From NCBI GenBank assembly GCA_949152475.1, contig OX424570.1:62001-126000 (forward strand): DNA of 64,000 nucleotides, written 5' to 3'. Numbering within the stretch: the stretch's first letter is position 1; every line of letters starts with the position of its first letter. The notes beneath the pieces are model-generated. The model worked only from the letters and a program-made list of their open reading frames with translations. It had not been told where the DNA came from and did not search any database. Shown in pieces: positions 24,728 through 38,194 of this stretch. Made by a program: the position numbers and the translations under genes. This DNA is from Terebella lapidaria (taxonomy: Eukaryota > Annelida > Polychaeta > Terebellida > Terebellidae).

Positions 24728-26200
24728 TATTGAAATTAGAGACTAGGAATGAATTGTGGACATATAGGAAATGATATATGCTGAATATTCTCGTGACCTT
24801 GAATTTGACTTTTGACCTCATTTTCAAGGTCACAGGACAAAATGGCGAATATCTCGCTTATTATCAACTTTACAGCTTAGGAATCAGTTGTGAACATATA
24901 GGAAATGATATATGCTGAATATTCTTGTGACCTTGAATTTGACCTTTGACCTCATTTTCAAGGTCACATGACAAAATGGCTAATATCTCGCTTATTATCG
25001 ACTTTACAGTTTAGGAATCAATTGTGAACATATAGGAAATGATATATGCTGAATATTTTCGTGACCTTGAATTTGACCTTTGACCTCATTTCCAAGGGTC
25101 GTAGGACAAAATTGCTAATATGTCGGTTATTATCGACTTTACAGCTTAGGAATCAATTGTGAACATATAGGAAATGATATATGCTGAATATTCTCGTGGC
25201 CTTGAATTTGAGCTACGACCTCATTTTCAAGGTCACAGGACAAAATGGCCAATATCTTGCTTATTAGCGACTTTACAGCTTAGGAATCGATTGTGAACAT
25301 ATAGGAAATGATATATGCTGAAGATTCTCGTGACCTTGAATTTGACCTTTGACCTCATTTTCAAGGTCACAGGACAAAACGGGCAATATCTTGCTTATTA
25401 GCGACTTTACAGCTTAGGAATCAATTGTGAACATATAGGAAATGATATATGCTGAAAATTCTCATGACCTTGAATTTGACCTTTGACCTCATTTTCAAGG
25501 TCACATGACAAAATGGCTAATATCTCGCTTATTATCGACTTTACAGCTTATTAATCAATTGTGAACATATAATAAATGATATATGCTGAATATTCTCATG
25601 ACCCTAAATTTTACCTTTGACCTCATTTCCAAGGTCACAGGACAAAATTGCTAATATCTCGCTTATTATCGACTTTACAGCTTAGGAATCAATTGTGAAC
25701 ATATAGGAAATGATATATGCCGAATATTCTCATGACCTTGAATTTGACCTTTGACCTCATTTTCAAAGTCACAGGACAAAATGGCCAATATCTTGCTTAT
25801 TAGCGCCTTTACAGCTTAGAAATCAATTATAAACATATAGGAAATGATATATGCTGAATATTCTAGTGACCTTGAATTTGACTTTTGACCTCATTTTCAA
25901 GGTCAACAGGACAAAATGGCTAATATCTCGCTTATTATCGACTTTACAGCTTAGGAATCAATTGTGAACATATAGGAAATGATATATTCTGAATATTTTA
26001 TTGATATTGAATTTGACCTTTGACCTAAATTTCAAGGTCAGTCATTTTATTTTCAAAGTCAGATTACAAAATGACTTATATCTCGCTTATTATCAAATTT
26101 ACAGCTTAGGGGTCCATAGTGAACATATAGGAAATGATGTATGCTGAATAGTTTGGTGATCTAGAATTTAACCCTTGATCCCATTTTCAAGGTTAGAGAT
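24728..26200 (+). repeat. ~134-bp tandem array in element Z
   Basis: The unit is marked by CTTTACAGCTTAGGAATCAA, GTGAACATATAGGAAATGAT, and TGACCTTGAATTTGACC then TTTGACCTCATTTTCAAGGTCA; GAATCA falls near 24881, 25015 and 25150. About 10 units. Each carries TGACCTTTGACCT and an inverted AGGTCA. Confidence 0.85.
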
Positions 26201-26849
26201 ATGGCGATTTCAGTGGTCACCTTGAATTTGACCTTCAACTTTCTCGGCTTAACTCTGTATATTTCTCCGGTAACCTTTCTAGCCCATTGGGCTAATTTTT
26301 TCTTTTTGATACATAACACTCCTCATATGTACTTCTATGATGTCTATAAATTTCGTTGCGCTTGAATCGCTCGAAGTGGGCCATTTTGGCCCAAACTCGT
26401 CCCAAATGGGACTTTCCCATGTTAAATTCTCCTATGCTTTATAATGGGACACATTATGCCTAATATCTCACTTGATATTGAGATTAGAGACTAGGAATCA
26501 ATTGTGGACATATAGGAAATGATATATGCTGAATATTCTCGTGACCTTGAATTTGACCTCTGACCTTGGTTTCAAAGTTAGAGCGGCCGTTTTCGTCGAA
26601 AAATGGCCAATTTTGGACTTTGACGGTCGTTTTCTCAAAATCTGTTCAGTAACTTTTTTTTTCATTGATGAAAAACACTCCTCATATGTACCCCTGTGAC
26701 ATGTATAAATTTCGTTTCCCTTGAATCGCTCGAAGTGGGCCATTTTGGGCCCAAACTCGGCCCAAATGTGACTTTCCCATGTTAAATTTTCCTATGCTTT
26801 ATAATGGGACATTAAGCCTAAGATCTCACTTGATATTGAAATTAGAGAC

Positions 26850-28300
26850 TAGGAATGAATTGTGGACATATAGGAAATGATATATGCTGAATATTCTCGT
26901 GACCTTGAATTTGACTTTTGACCTCATTTTCAAGGTCACAGGACAAAATGGCTAATATCTCGCTTATTATCGACTTTACAGCTTAGGAATCAATTGTGAA
27001 CATATAGGAAATGATATATGCTGAATATTCTCGTGACCTTGACTTTGACCTTTGACCTCATTTTCAAGTTCACATGACAAAATGGCTAATATCTCGCTTA
27101 TTATCGACTTTACAGTTTAGGAATCAATTGTGAACATATAGGAAATGATATATGCTGAATATTTTCATGACCTTGAATTTGACCCTGACCTCATTTCCAA
27201 GGTCACAGGACAAAATTGCTAATATCTTGCTTATTATCGACTTTACAGCTTAGGAATCAATTGTGAACATATAGGAAATGATATATGCTGAATATTCTAG
27301 TGACCTTGAATTTGACCTTTGACCTCATTTTCAAGGTCACAGGACAAAATGGCCAATATCTTGCTTATCAGCGACTTAACAGCTTAGAAATCAATTGTGA
27401 ACATATAGGAAATGATATATGGTGAAAATTCTCATGACCTTGAATTTGACCTTTGACCTCATTTTGAAGGTCACATGACAAAATGGCAAAGATCTCGCTT
27501 ATTATCGACTTTACAGCTTAGGAATCAATTGTGAACATATAGGAATTGATATACGCAGAATATTCTCATGACCTTCAATTTGACCTTTGACCTCATTTTC
27601 AAGGTCACAGGACAAAATTCTTGATATCTCGCTTATTATCGACTTTACAGCTTAGGAATCAATTGTGAACATATGATAAATGATATATGCTGAATATTCT
27701 CGTGACCTTGAATTTGACCTTTGACCTCATTTTCAAGGTCACAGGACAAAATGGCCAATATCTTGCTTATTAGCGACTTTACAGCTTAGGAATCAATTGT
27801 GAACATATAGGAAAGGATATATGCTGAAAATGCTCGTGACCTTGAATTTGACCTTTGACCTATTTTCAAGGTCACAGGACAAAATGGCCAATATCTTGCT
27901 TATTAGCGACTTTACAGCTTAGGAATCAATTGTGAACATATAGGAAATGATATATGCTGAAAATGCTCGTGACCTTGAATTTGACCTTTGACCTATTTTC
28001 AAGGTCACAGGACAAAATGGCCAATATCTTGCTTATTAGCGACTTTACAGCTTAGGAATTAATTGTGAACATATAGGAAATGATATATGCTGAAAATTCT
28101 CATGACCTTGAATTTGACCTTTGACCTCATTTTCAAGGTCAACAGGACAAAATGGCTAATATCTTGCTTATTATCGACTTTACAGCTTAGGAATCAATTG
28201 TGAACATATAGGAAATGATATATTCTGAATATTTTAATGATATTGAATTTGACCTTTGACCTAAATTTCAAGGTCAGTCATTTTATTTTCCAAGTCACAT
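26850..28300 (+). repeat. ~134-bp tandem array in element Y
   Basis: The same unit as in element Z, about 10 copies. Two adjacent units near 27790-28060 share private variants (GAAAATGCTCGTGACC), showing local duplication. Confidence 0.85.
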
Positions 28301-28833
28301 TACAAAATGGCTTATATCTCGCTTATTATCAAATTTACAGCTTAGGGGTCCATAGTGAACATATAGGAAATGATGTATGCTGAATAGTTTGGTGATCTAG
28401 AATTTAACCTTTGATCCCATTTTCACGGTTAGAGATATGGCGATTTCAGTGGTCACCTTGAATTTGACTTTCAACTTTCTCGGCTTAACTCTGTATATTT
28501 CTCCGGTAACCTTACTAGCCCATTGGGCTAATTTTTAGTTTTTTGATTTTCGCATTTTTAGGTTACCGGACCTATGGTCCGATAACCTATTGCCATGGCG
28601 TTGCGTCCGTCGTCCGTCGTCCGTCGTCCGTCCGTAAACAATTTTATCTTTAAAGTTTACGATCCGATTTTTCTGAAATTTTGCACAAAAATGCCTAAAT
28701 ATATTTCGAGAGGGAGGTATTTTTTAGTTTTTTGATTTTCGCATTTTTTTCAAAATGGCGGCCGTTTTCGTCGAAAAATGCCTGATTTTGGACTTTGGCG
28801 GCCATTTTCTCAAAAACTGTTCAGTAACTTTTT

Positions 28834-29972
28834 AGGTTACCGGACCTTTGGTCCGATAACCTATTGCCGTGGCGTTGCTTCCGTCGTCGTCATCCGTCTA
28901 CATTTTTATCTTTAAAGTTTATGATCGAATCTTTCTGAAATTTTGCACAAAAATGCCTAAAAATATTTCGAGAGGGAGGTATTTTTTAGTTTCTTGATTT
29001 TCTCAATTATTTCAAAATGGCGGCCGTTTTCGTCGAAAAATGGTCAATTTTGGACTTTGGCTGTCGTTTTCTCAAAATCTGTTCAGTAACTTTTTTTCTT
29101 ATTCATGCATAACACTCCTCATATGTACCTCTGTGACATGTATAAATTTCGTTGCCCTTGAATCGCTCGAAGTGGGCCATTTTGGGCCCAAACTCGGCCC
29201 AAATGGGACTTTCCCATGTTAAAATCTCCTATGCTTTATAATGGGACACATTAAGCCTAATATCTCACTTAATATTGAGATTAGAGACTAGGAATCAATT
29301 GTGGACATATAGGAAATGATATATGCTGAATATTCTAGTGACCTCGAATTTGACTTTTGACCTCATTTTCAAGGTCAACAGGACAAAATGGCTAATATCT
29401 TGCTTATTATCAACTTTACAGCTTAGGAATCAATTGTGAACATATAGGAAATGATATATTCTGAATATTCTCATGACTTTGAATTTGACCTTTGACCTAA
29501 ATTTCAAGGCCAGTCATTTTATTTTCAAGGTCAGAATACAAAATGGTTTATATCTCTCTTATTATCAAATTCACAGCTTAGGGGTCCATAGTGAACATAT
29601 AGGAAATGATGTATGCTGAATATTTTGGTGATCTAGAATTTGACCTTTGATCCAATTTTCAAGGTCAGAGAACAAAATGGCTAATATGTTGCTTATTATC
29701 ATCTTTACAGCTTAGGAATCAATTGAGAATACAGAGGAATGATATATACTGAATCTTTTTATGAACTTGAACTTTGACCTCATTTTCTAGGTCACATCAC
29801 CGATCACAGAATGGCTAATATCTCACTTATTATCGACTTTACAGCTTAGGAATTTATTGTGGACATACTAGATGTGATGTATTTGTTGAAAAATTATTTT
29901 CAAGGTCACTGGACAAAAGGCTAATATCTAAAATGTATATTGTCCGGTAACCTTTCTTAGCCCTTGGGCTAA
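28834..29972 (+). mobile_element. Family A element V inside W, complete
   Basis: 5' palindrome AGGTTACCGGACC at 28834, GTC microsatellite, one body unit, about four array units, and 3' TTGTCCGGTAACCT plus hairpin TTAGCCCTTGGGCTAA at 29972. W resumes at 29973 with TTTTTTCTTTTTGATAC. Confidence 0.8.
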
Positions 29973-31037
29973 TTTTTTTCTTTTTGATACACAACACTCC
30001 TCATATATACTCCTGTGATGTGTATAAGTTTCGTTGCGCTTGAATCGCTCGAAGTGGGCCATTTTGGGCCAAACTCGGCCCAAATGGGACTTTTCCATGT
30101 TAAATTCTCCTATGCTTTATAATGGGACACATTATGTCTTATATCTCACTTAATATTGAGATTAGAGACTAGGAATCAATTGTGGACATATAGGAAATGA
30201 TATATGCTGAATATTCTCGTGACCTTGAATTTGACCTCTGACCTCGGTTTCAAGGTCAGAGCGGCCGTTTTCGTCGAAAAATGGCCAATTTTGGACTTTG
30301 ACGGTCGTTTTCTCAAAATCTGTTCAGTAACTTTTTTTTGTATTGATGCATAACACTCCTCATATGTACCCCTGTGACATGTATAAATTTCGTTGCCCTT
30401 GAATCGCTCGAAGTGGGCCATTTTGGGCCCAAACTCGGCCCAAATGGGACTTTCCCATGTTAAATTCTCCTATGCTTTATAATGGGACACATTAAGCCAT
30501 AATATCTCACTTAATATTGAGATTAGAGACTAGGAATCAATTGTGGACATATAGGAAATGATATATGCCGAACATTGTCGTGACCTTGAATTTGACCTTT
30601 GACCTCGGGTTCAAGGTCAGAGCACAAAATGGCTAATATCTCGCTTATTATCGACTTTACAGCTTAGAAATCAATTGTGAACATATAGGAAATGATATAT
30701 GCTGAATATTCTCGTGACCTTGAATTTGACCTTTGACCTTATTTTCAAGGTCACATGACAAAATGGCTAATATCTCGCTTATTATCGACTTTACAGCTTA
30801 GGAATCAATTGTGAACATATAGGAAATGATTTATGCTGAATATTCTCGTAACCTTGAATTTGACCTCTGACCTCGGTTTCAAGGTCAGAGCTGCCGTTTT
30901 CATCGAAAAATGGCCAATTTTGGACTTTGACGGTCGTTTTCTCGAAATCTGTTCAGTAACTTTTTTTCTTATTGATGTGTTAACTGTACATATTTTGCAT
31001 ATTACTGAATATATGTTCTCTTTCCAGTTCTGATTGC

Positions 31038-31565
31038 GTTATACCTGACATTGCACATTCTTTCACATATACAATCCTTACCATTCGAAGTTAAGCCTGA
31101 GGCGAAGTGTTTGGGGTTCACTTCTTAATACGTCCCCCGAATGGTTTTGATTGCTATATGTCTATGTGTGTGTAGGTGTCTTTATGTTTCATTTAAGAAA
31201 ACTTGTATTTCCCCTATTTAACTTCGTTAATTTCGGTATTAATATGACAGAAAGCCGCGAGCCTGTGTATCTGTGAAAGATGCACACACAATCCCTTTAG
31301 CAGGTGGCACGCATCCACGCGACCACAACAAACCGCAGATTGCTTTATGGCCCCATGGCGACAAAGTTAACGAGTTTAAATGCCCTCAAAAGCATGCCTC
31401 AGGAGCATGAGCAGACGGTTTGGTGATCACTGATCAAGGTTATAAAAGACAGTTAACCGGTGTTTGACGGTTAACCGGTTAATCGTTTGGAGATTTAACA
31501 GCCGGTTATTCGCGGTTATTAAAAAAATGCTAGCCGTCGGCGGTTAACCCATTGATCATGCAGGC
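31038..31565. other. Unassigned sequence inside element W
   Basis: About 530 bases unlike the family A core. It contains repeated GGTTAACCGGTTAA-type words (31450-31560). Possibly a separate short element; no ends resolved, no gene recognised. Confidence 0.35.
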
Positions 31566-31706
31566 CCTATTTATTATTGACTTTACAGCTTAGGAATCAG
31601 TTGTGCACCTATGGGGAATGATGTGTACATGCCAAATATTTTGATGACCATTAATTCGACCTTCGACCTTATTTTCAAGGTCATGGAACAAAAATGCTAT
31701 TTTGTT

Positions 31707-33321
31707 AGTTTACCGGACCTATGGTCCGATAACCTATTGGCATGGCGTTGCGTCCGTCGTCCGTCGTCCGTCGTCGTCGTCGTCCACATTTTTATCTTTT
31801 TTGTTTACTGGCGAATTTTTCTGAAATTTTGCAGAAAAATACTATAAAATAATTCAAGAAGGAGGTATTTTTTAGTTTTTTGATTTTCGCATTTTTTTCA
31901 AAATGGCGGCCGTTTTCGACGAAAAATGCCTGATTTTGGACTTTGGCGGCCATTTTCTCAAAATCTGTTCAGTAACTTTTTTTCTTTTTGATACATAAGA
32001 CTCCTCATATGTACTTCTATGATGTCTATAAATTTCGTTGCGCTTGAATCGCTCGAAGTGGGCCATTTTGGCCCAAACTCGGCCCAAATGGGACTTTCCC
32101 ATGTTAAATTCTCCTATGCTTTATAATGGGACACATTATGCCTAATATCTCACTTGATATTGAGATTAGAGACTAGGAATCAATTGTGAACATATAGGAA
32201 ATGATATATGCTGAATATTCTCGTGACCTTGAATTTGACCTCTGACCTCAGTTTCAAGGTCAGAGCACAAAATGGCTTATATCTCGCTTATTATCGACTC
32301 TACAGCTTAGGAATCAATTGTGGACATATAGGAAATAATATATGCTGAATATTCCCGTGACCTTGAATTTGACCTTTGACCTCAGTTTCAAGGTCAGAGC
32401 ACAAAATGGCTTATATATCGCTTATTATCGACTCTACAGCTTAGGAATCAATTGTGGACATATAGGAAATGATATATACTGAATATTCTGATGACCTTGA
32501 ATTTGATCTTCGAACTCATTTTCAAGGTCACAGGACAAAATGGCTAATATCTCGCTTGTTATCGACTTTACAGTTTAGGAATCAATTGTGAACATATAGG
32601 AAATGATATATGCTGAATATTGTCGTGACCTTGAATTTGACCTTTGACCTCATTTTCAAGGTCACATAACAAAATGGCTAATATCTCGCTTATTATCGAC
32701 TTTACAGTTTAGGAATCAATTGTGAACATATACGAAAGGATATATGCTGAATATTTTCGTGACCTTGAATTTGACCTTTGACCTCATTTCCAAGGTCACA
32801 GGACAAAATTGCTAATATCTCGCTTATTATCGACTTTACAGCTTAGGAATCTATTGTGAACATATAGGAAATGATATATGCTGAATATTCTCGTGACCTT
32901 GAATTTGACCTTTGACCTCATTTTCAAGGTCACAGGACAAAATGGCCAATATCTTGCTTCTTAGCGACTTTACAGCTTAGGAATCAATTGTGAACATATA
33001 GGAAATGAGATATTCTGAATATTTTAATGATATTGAGTTTGACCTTTGACCTAAATTTCAAGGTCAGTCATTTTATTTTCAAAGTCAGATTACAAAATGG
33101 CTTATATCTCGCTTATTATCAAATTTACAGCTTAGGGGTCCATAGTGAACATATAGGAAATGATGTATGCTGAATAGTTTGGTGATCTAGAATTTAACCT
33201 TTGATCACATTTTCAAGGTTAGAGATATGGCGATTTCAGTGGTCACCTTGAATTTGACTTTCAACTTTCTCGGCTTAACTCTGTATATTTCTCCGGTAAC
33301 CTTTCTAGCCCATTGGGCTAA
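31707..33321 (+). mobile_element. Family A element U inside W, complete
   Basis: 5' palindrome AGTTTACCGGACC/GGTCCGATAACCT at 31707, GTC microsatellite (31750-31787), one body unit, about eight array units, and 3' CTCCGGTAACCT plus hairpin TAGCCCATTGGGCTAA at 33321. Confidence 0.75.
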
Positions 33322-33371
33322 TTTTTTACTTGTTATTGAATTTACAGCTTAGCAAACAATGGACATATCGG

Positions 33372-34180
33372 GATTCCAAAATGTTCTATTTTACGTTTGT
33401 TTTTGGCATCATCAAAATCTGACTATTGGTGGTAATAAATTGATACTTAGTTTCATATCACTGAGTCAGTGTCACTGCTGGCGGACGTTGAATCTGTCCC
33501 CGAGGATACCATCAACTCAGTAGCCTTCTGGCTTGTGATTAGGTACTTATGTACTCGTCATATATCTATTCCATGGGGTTTGTTTCAGATTTCTAAATTA
33601 TTTTCATAGGTTGTTGGGCAGTTGTATACTAATTCCATCAGGTGTACAGTAGAAACAACTACATTTAACACAATGTCTGCCCCTGATGACGCCAGTGTGT
33701 CTTTGGATAAACTATTTGGTCGGGCTTGTTTCTATTCCAAAATGTTCTATTTTACGTTTGTTTTTGGCATCATCAAAATCTGACTATTGGTGGTAATAGA
33801 TTGATACTTACATTCATATTACTGAGTCGGTGTCACTGTTGGCGGACGTTGAATCTGTCCCCGAGGATACCATCAATTCAGTAGTTTTCTGGCTTGTGAT
33901 TAGGTACTTATGTACTCGTCATATATCTATTCCATGGGGTTTGTTTCAGATTTCTAAATTATTTTCATAGGTTGTTGGGCAGTTGTATACTAATTCCATC
34001 AGGTGTACAGTAGAAACAACTACATTTAACACACTGTCTGCCCCTGATGACACCAGTGTGTCTTTGGATAATCTATTTGGTCGGGCTTTGTTTCTATTCC
34101 AAAATGTTCTATTTTACGTTTGTTTTTGGCATCATCAAAATCTGACTATTGGTTGTAATAGATTGATACTTACATACATG
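33372..34180 (+). repeat. ~362-bp tandem repeat, 2.2 copies
   Basis: TTCCAAAATGTTCTATTTTA recurs near 33374, 33735 and 34097; the units are nearly identical and contain GGCGGACGTTGAATCTGTCC. It sits near the 3' end of element W. No coding assignment. Confidence 0.85.
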
Positions 34181-34621
34181 TTCGCTGGATATTCTCATGA
34201 CTTTGCATTTTGACCAGTGATCTTATTTTCAAGGTCACAGGAATATAAAACATATTTTGTCCGGTAACCTGTCTTAGCCCTTGGGCTAATTTTTTCAAAA
34301 TGGCGGCCGTTTTCGTCGAAAAATGGCCAATTTTAAACTTGCCCAAACTCGGCCCAAACTCGGCCCAAATGGGACTTTCCCATGTTAAATTCTCCTATGC
34401 TTTATAATGGGACACATTAAGCCTAATATCTCATTTAATATTGAGATTAGAGACTAGGATTCAATTGTGGACATATAGGAAATGATATATGCTGAATATT
34501 CTCGTGACCTTCAATTTGACCTCTGACTTCGATTTCAAGGTCAGAGCGGCCATTTTAGTCGAAAAATGGCCAATTTTGGAGTTTGACGGTCGTTTACTCA
34601 AAATCTGTTCAGTAATTTTTT

Positions 34622-36683
34622 AGGTTACCGGACCTATGGTCCGATAACCTATTGGCATGGCGTTGCGTCCGTCGTCGTCCGTCGTCGTCCACATTTTTAT
34701 CTTTTTCGTTTACTGGCGAATTCTTCTGAAATTTTGCACAAAACTACTTAAAAATAATTCAAGAAGGAGGTATTTTTTAGTTTTTTGATTTTCGCATTTT
34801 TTTCAAAATGGCGGCCGTTTTCGACGAAAAATGTCTGATTTTGGACTTTGGTGGCCATTTTCTCAAAATCTGTTGAGTAACTTTTTTTCTTTTTGATACA
34901 TAACACTCCTGATATGTACTCCTATGATGACTATAAATTTCGTTGCGCTTGAATCGCTCGAAGTGGACCATTTTGGCCCAAACTCGGCCCAAATGGGACT
35001 TTCCCATGTTATATTCTCCTATGCTTTATAATGGGACACATTATGCCTAATATCTCACTTAATATTGAGATTAGAGACTAGGAATCAATTGTGGACATAT
35101 AGGAAATGATATATGCTGAATATTCTCGTGACCTTGAATTTGACCTCTGACCTCAATTTCAAGGTCAGAGCCCAAAATGGCTGATATCTCGCTTATTATC
35201 GACTCTACAGCTTAGGAATCAATTGTGGACATAGGAAATGATATATGCTGAATATTCTGATGACCTTGAATTTGACCTTTGACCCCATTTTCAAGGTCAT
35301 AGGACAAAATGACTAATATCTCGCTTGTTATCGACTATACAGCTTAGGAATCAGTTATCAACATATAGGAAATGATATATGCAGATTATTGTCATGACCT
35401 TTGACCTCATTTTCAAGGTCACAGGACAAAATGGCTAATATCTCACTTATTATCGACTCTACAGCTTAGGAATCAATTGTGGACATATAGGAAATGATAT
35501 ATGCTGAATATTCTGATGACCTTGAATTTGACCTTTGACCCCATTTTCAAGGCCATAGGACAAAATGACTAATACCTCGCTTGTTATCGACTTTACAGCT
35601 TAGGAATCAGTTATCAACATATAGGAAATGATATATGCAGATTATTGTCATGACCTTGAATTTGACCTTTGACCTCATTTTCAAGGTCACAGGACAAAAT
35701 GGCTAATATCTCACTTATTATCGACTCTACAGCTTAGGAATCAATTGTGGACATATATGAAATGATATATGCTGAATATTCTGATGACCTTGAATTTGAC
35801 CTTTGACCCCATTTTCAAGGTCATAGGACAAAATGACTAATACCTCGCTTGTTATCGACTTTACAGCTTAGGAATCAGTTATCAACATATAGGAAATGAT
35901 ATATGCAGATTATTGTCATGACCTTAAATTTGACCTTTGACCTCATTTTCAAGGTCACAGGACAAAATGGCTAATATCTCACTTATTATCGACTCTACAG
36001 CTTAGGAATCAATTGTGGACATATAGGAAATGATATATGCTGAATATTCTGATGAACTTGAATTTGACCTTTGACGGCATTTTCAAGGTCATAGGACAAA
36101 ATGGCTAATATCTCGCTTGTTATCGACTTCACAGCTTAGGAATCAGTTATGAACATATAGGAAATGATATATGCAGATTATTGTCATGACCTTGAATTTG
36201 ACCTTTCACCTCATTTTCAAGGTCACAGGACAAAATGGCTAATATCTCACGTATTATCGATTTTACAGCTTAGGAATCAATTGTGGACATGTAGGAAATG
36301 ATATATGCTGAATATTCTCGGACCTTGAATTTGACCTCTGTCCTCATTCTCAAGGTCCAAGGACAAACTGGCTCATATCTTGCTCCTCTATTGACTGTAT
36401 GGCTTGGGAATCAATTGTGGACATGATATAGAAAATGATATACACTGAATATTTTGATGACCTTGAATTTGACCTTTGCCCCTTCATTTTCAAGGCCACA
36501 GCACAAAATTGCTAATATCTCGCTGATTATTGAATTTACAGCTTAGCAATCAACTGTCGACATGATATATGCTTAATGTTATATATGCTGAATATTCTCT
36601 TGACCTTGAATTCAACCAGTGACCTGGCTAACATCTAAAATATTAAACATTGTCCGGTAACCTATCTTTGGCCCTTGGCCTAA
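34622..36683 (+). mobile_element. Family A element T inside X, complete
   Basis: 5' palindrome at 34622, GTC microsatellite, one body unit, an array with a two-unit higher-order period (alternating TTCTGATGACC and TTGTCATGACC units, 35220-36300), and 3' end GTCCGGTAACCTATCTTTGG with hairpin GGCCCTTGGCC and CTAA at 36683. Its last 250 bases are nearly the same as 1-250. Confidence 0.75.
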
Positions 36684-37579
36684 TTTTTTTCTTATTGATG
36701 CATCACACTCCTCATATGTACCCCTGTGACATGCATAAATTTCGTTGCCCTTGAATCGTTCAATGTGGGCCATTTTGGGCCCAAACCCGGTCCAAATGGG
36801 ACTTTCCCATGTTAAATTCTTCTATGCTTTATAATGGGACAGATTAAGCCTATTATCTCACTTAATATTGAGATTAGAGACCAGGAATCAATTGTGGACA
36901 TATAGGAAATGATATATGCCGAATATTTTTGTGACCTTGAGGTTGACCTCTGACTTCGGTTTCAAGGCCAGAGCACAAAATGGCTAATATCTCGCTTATT
37001 ATCGATTTTACAGCTTAGGAATCAATTGTGGACATATAGGAAATGTTATATGCCGAATATTCCGATGACCTTGAATTTAACCTTTGACCTCATTTTGAAG
37101 GTCACAGAACAAAATGGCTAATATCTCACTTATTATCGATTTTACAGCTTAGAGCTCAATTGTGGACATAAAAGAAATGATATATGCTGATTATTCTCGT
37201 GACCTTGAATTTGACCTCTGACCTCGGGTTCAAAGTCAGAGCACAAAATGTCTAATATCTCGCTTATTATCGACTTCACACCTTGAGAATCAATTGTGGA
37301 CATATAGGAAATGATATATGCCGAATATTCTGATGACCTTGAATTTGACCTTTGACCTCATTTCCAAGGTCACAGGACAAAATGGCTAATACCTCACTTA
37401 TTATCGACTTTACAGCTTGAGAATCAATTGTGGACATATATGAAATGATATATGCCGAATATTCTGATGACCTTGAATTTGACCTTTGACCTTATTTTCA
37501 AGGTCACAGAACAAAATGGCTAATATCTCACTTATTATCGATTTTACAGCTTAGGGATCAATTGTGGACATAAAGGAAT

Positions 37580-37581
<2 letters not shown>

Positions 37582-37635
<54 letters not shown>
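37582..37635. repeat. (TA)n microsatellite
   Basis: About 27 TA dinucleotides, grown out of the ATATAT that precedes TGCTGAAT in the array unit of element X. Confidence 0.95.
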
Positions 37636-37637
<2 letters not shown>

Positions 37638-38194
37638 GCTGAATATCTCGTGACCTTGAATTCGACCTCTGACCTCGGTTTCAAGGTCAGAGTACAAACT
37701 GTCTAATATCGTGCTTATTATCGACTTTACAGCTTAGGAATCAATTGTGAACATATAGGAAATGATATATGCTGAATATTCTCATGGCCTTGAATTTGAG
37801 CTTTGACCTCATTTTCAAGGTCACAGGACAAAATGGCCAATATCTTGCTTATTAGCGACTTTACAGCTTACGAATCGATTGTGAACATATAGGAAATGAT
37901 ATACACTCCCCCCTCCAATGGACGGCCCCCCAGATGAACGGCCAAACTGTTATGTACGGACAATTGTTCATTCACGAACCCACTTCAATGATAAACAACC
38001 TCAGATGGACGGACACCCGCAGAACGCGGACAACGGACAATAACTACTGTGGAAACCGGCCGTAATGAGCGACCAAAACGGCCATAATCTTAATCACGTT
38101 GATGTCTCGCCACGAAATCTCGCCAGTGTTTACATCGTTAGTCGCCAGGTGTCAGAGATCGCAATTGCGATTGGCTATCATTATCAACAAAGCA

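Larger units (their letters stand above)
21594..26295 (+). mobile_element. Family A element Z inside Y
   Basis: 5' palindrome AGGTTACCGGACC/GGTCCGTAACCT at 21594; 3' end at 26295 (hairpin TAGCCCATTGGGCTAA). It has two body units of ~490 bp, then a long ~134-bp array. It is interrupted by the TTAA-flanked transposon at 22411. Confidence 0.75.
21333..28531 (+). mobile_element. Family A element Y inside X
   Basis: 5' palindrome at 21333; 3' end at 28531. It is interrupted after TTCAGTAACTTTT (21593) by element Z and resumes at 26296 with TTCTTTTTGATACATAACAC, the expected continuation. The core is an array of ~134-bp units from about 26850 to 28300. Confidence 0.7.
28560..34289 (+). mobile_element. 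Family A element W inside X
   Basis: 5' palindrome at 28560; 3' end TTGTCCGGTAACCTGTCTTAGCCC with hairpin ending GGGCTAA at 34289. It is interrupted by V (28834-29972) and U (31707-33321). It also contains an unrelated stretch at 31038-31565 and a ~362-bp tandem repeat near its 3' end. Confidence 0.7.
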
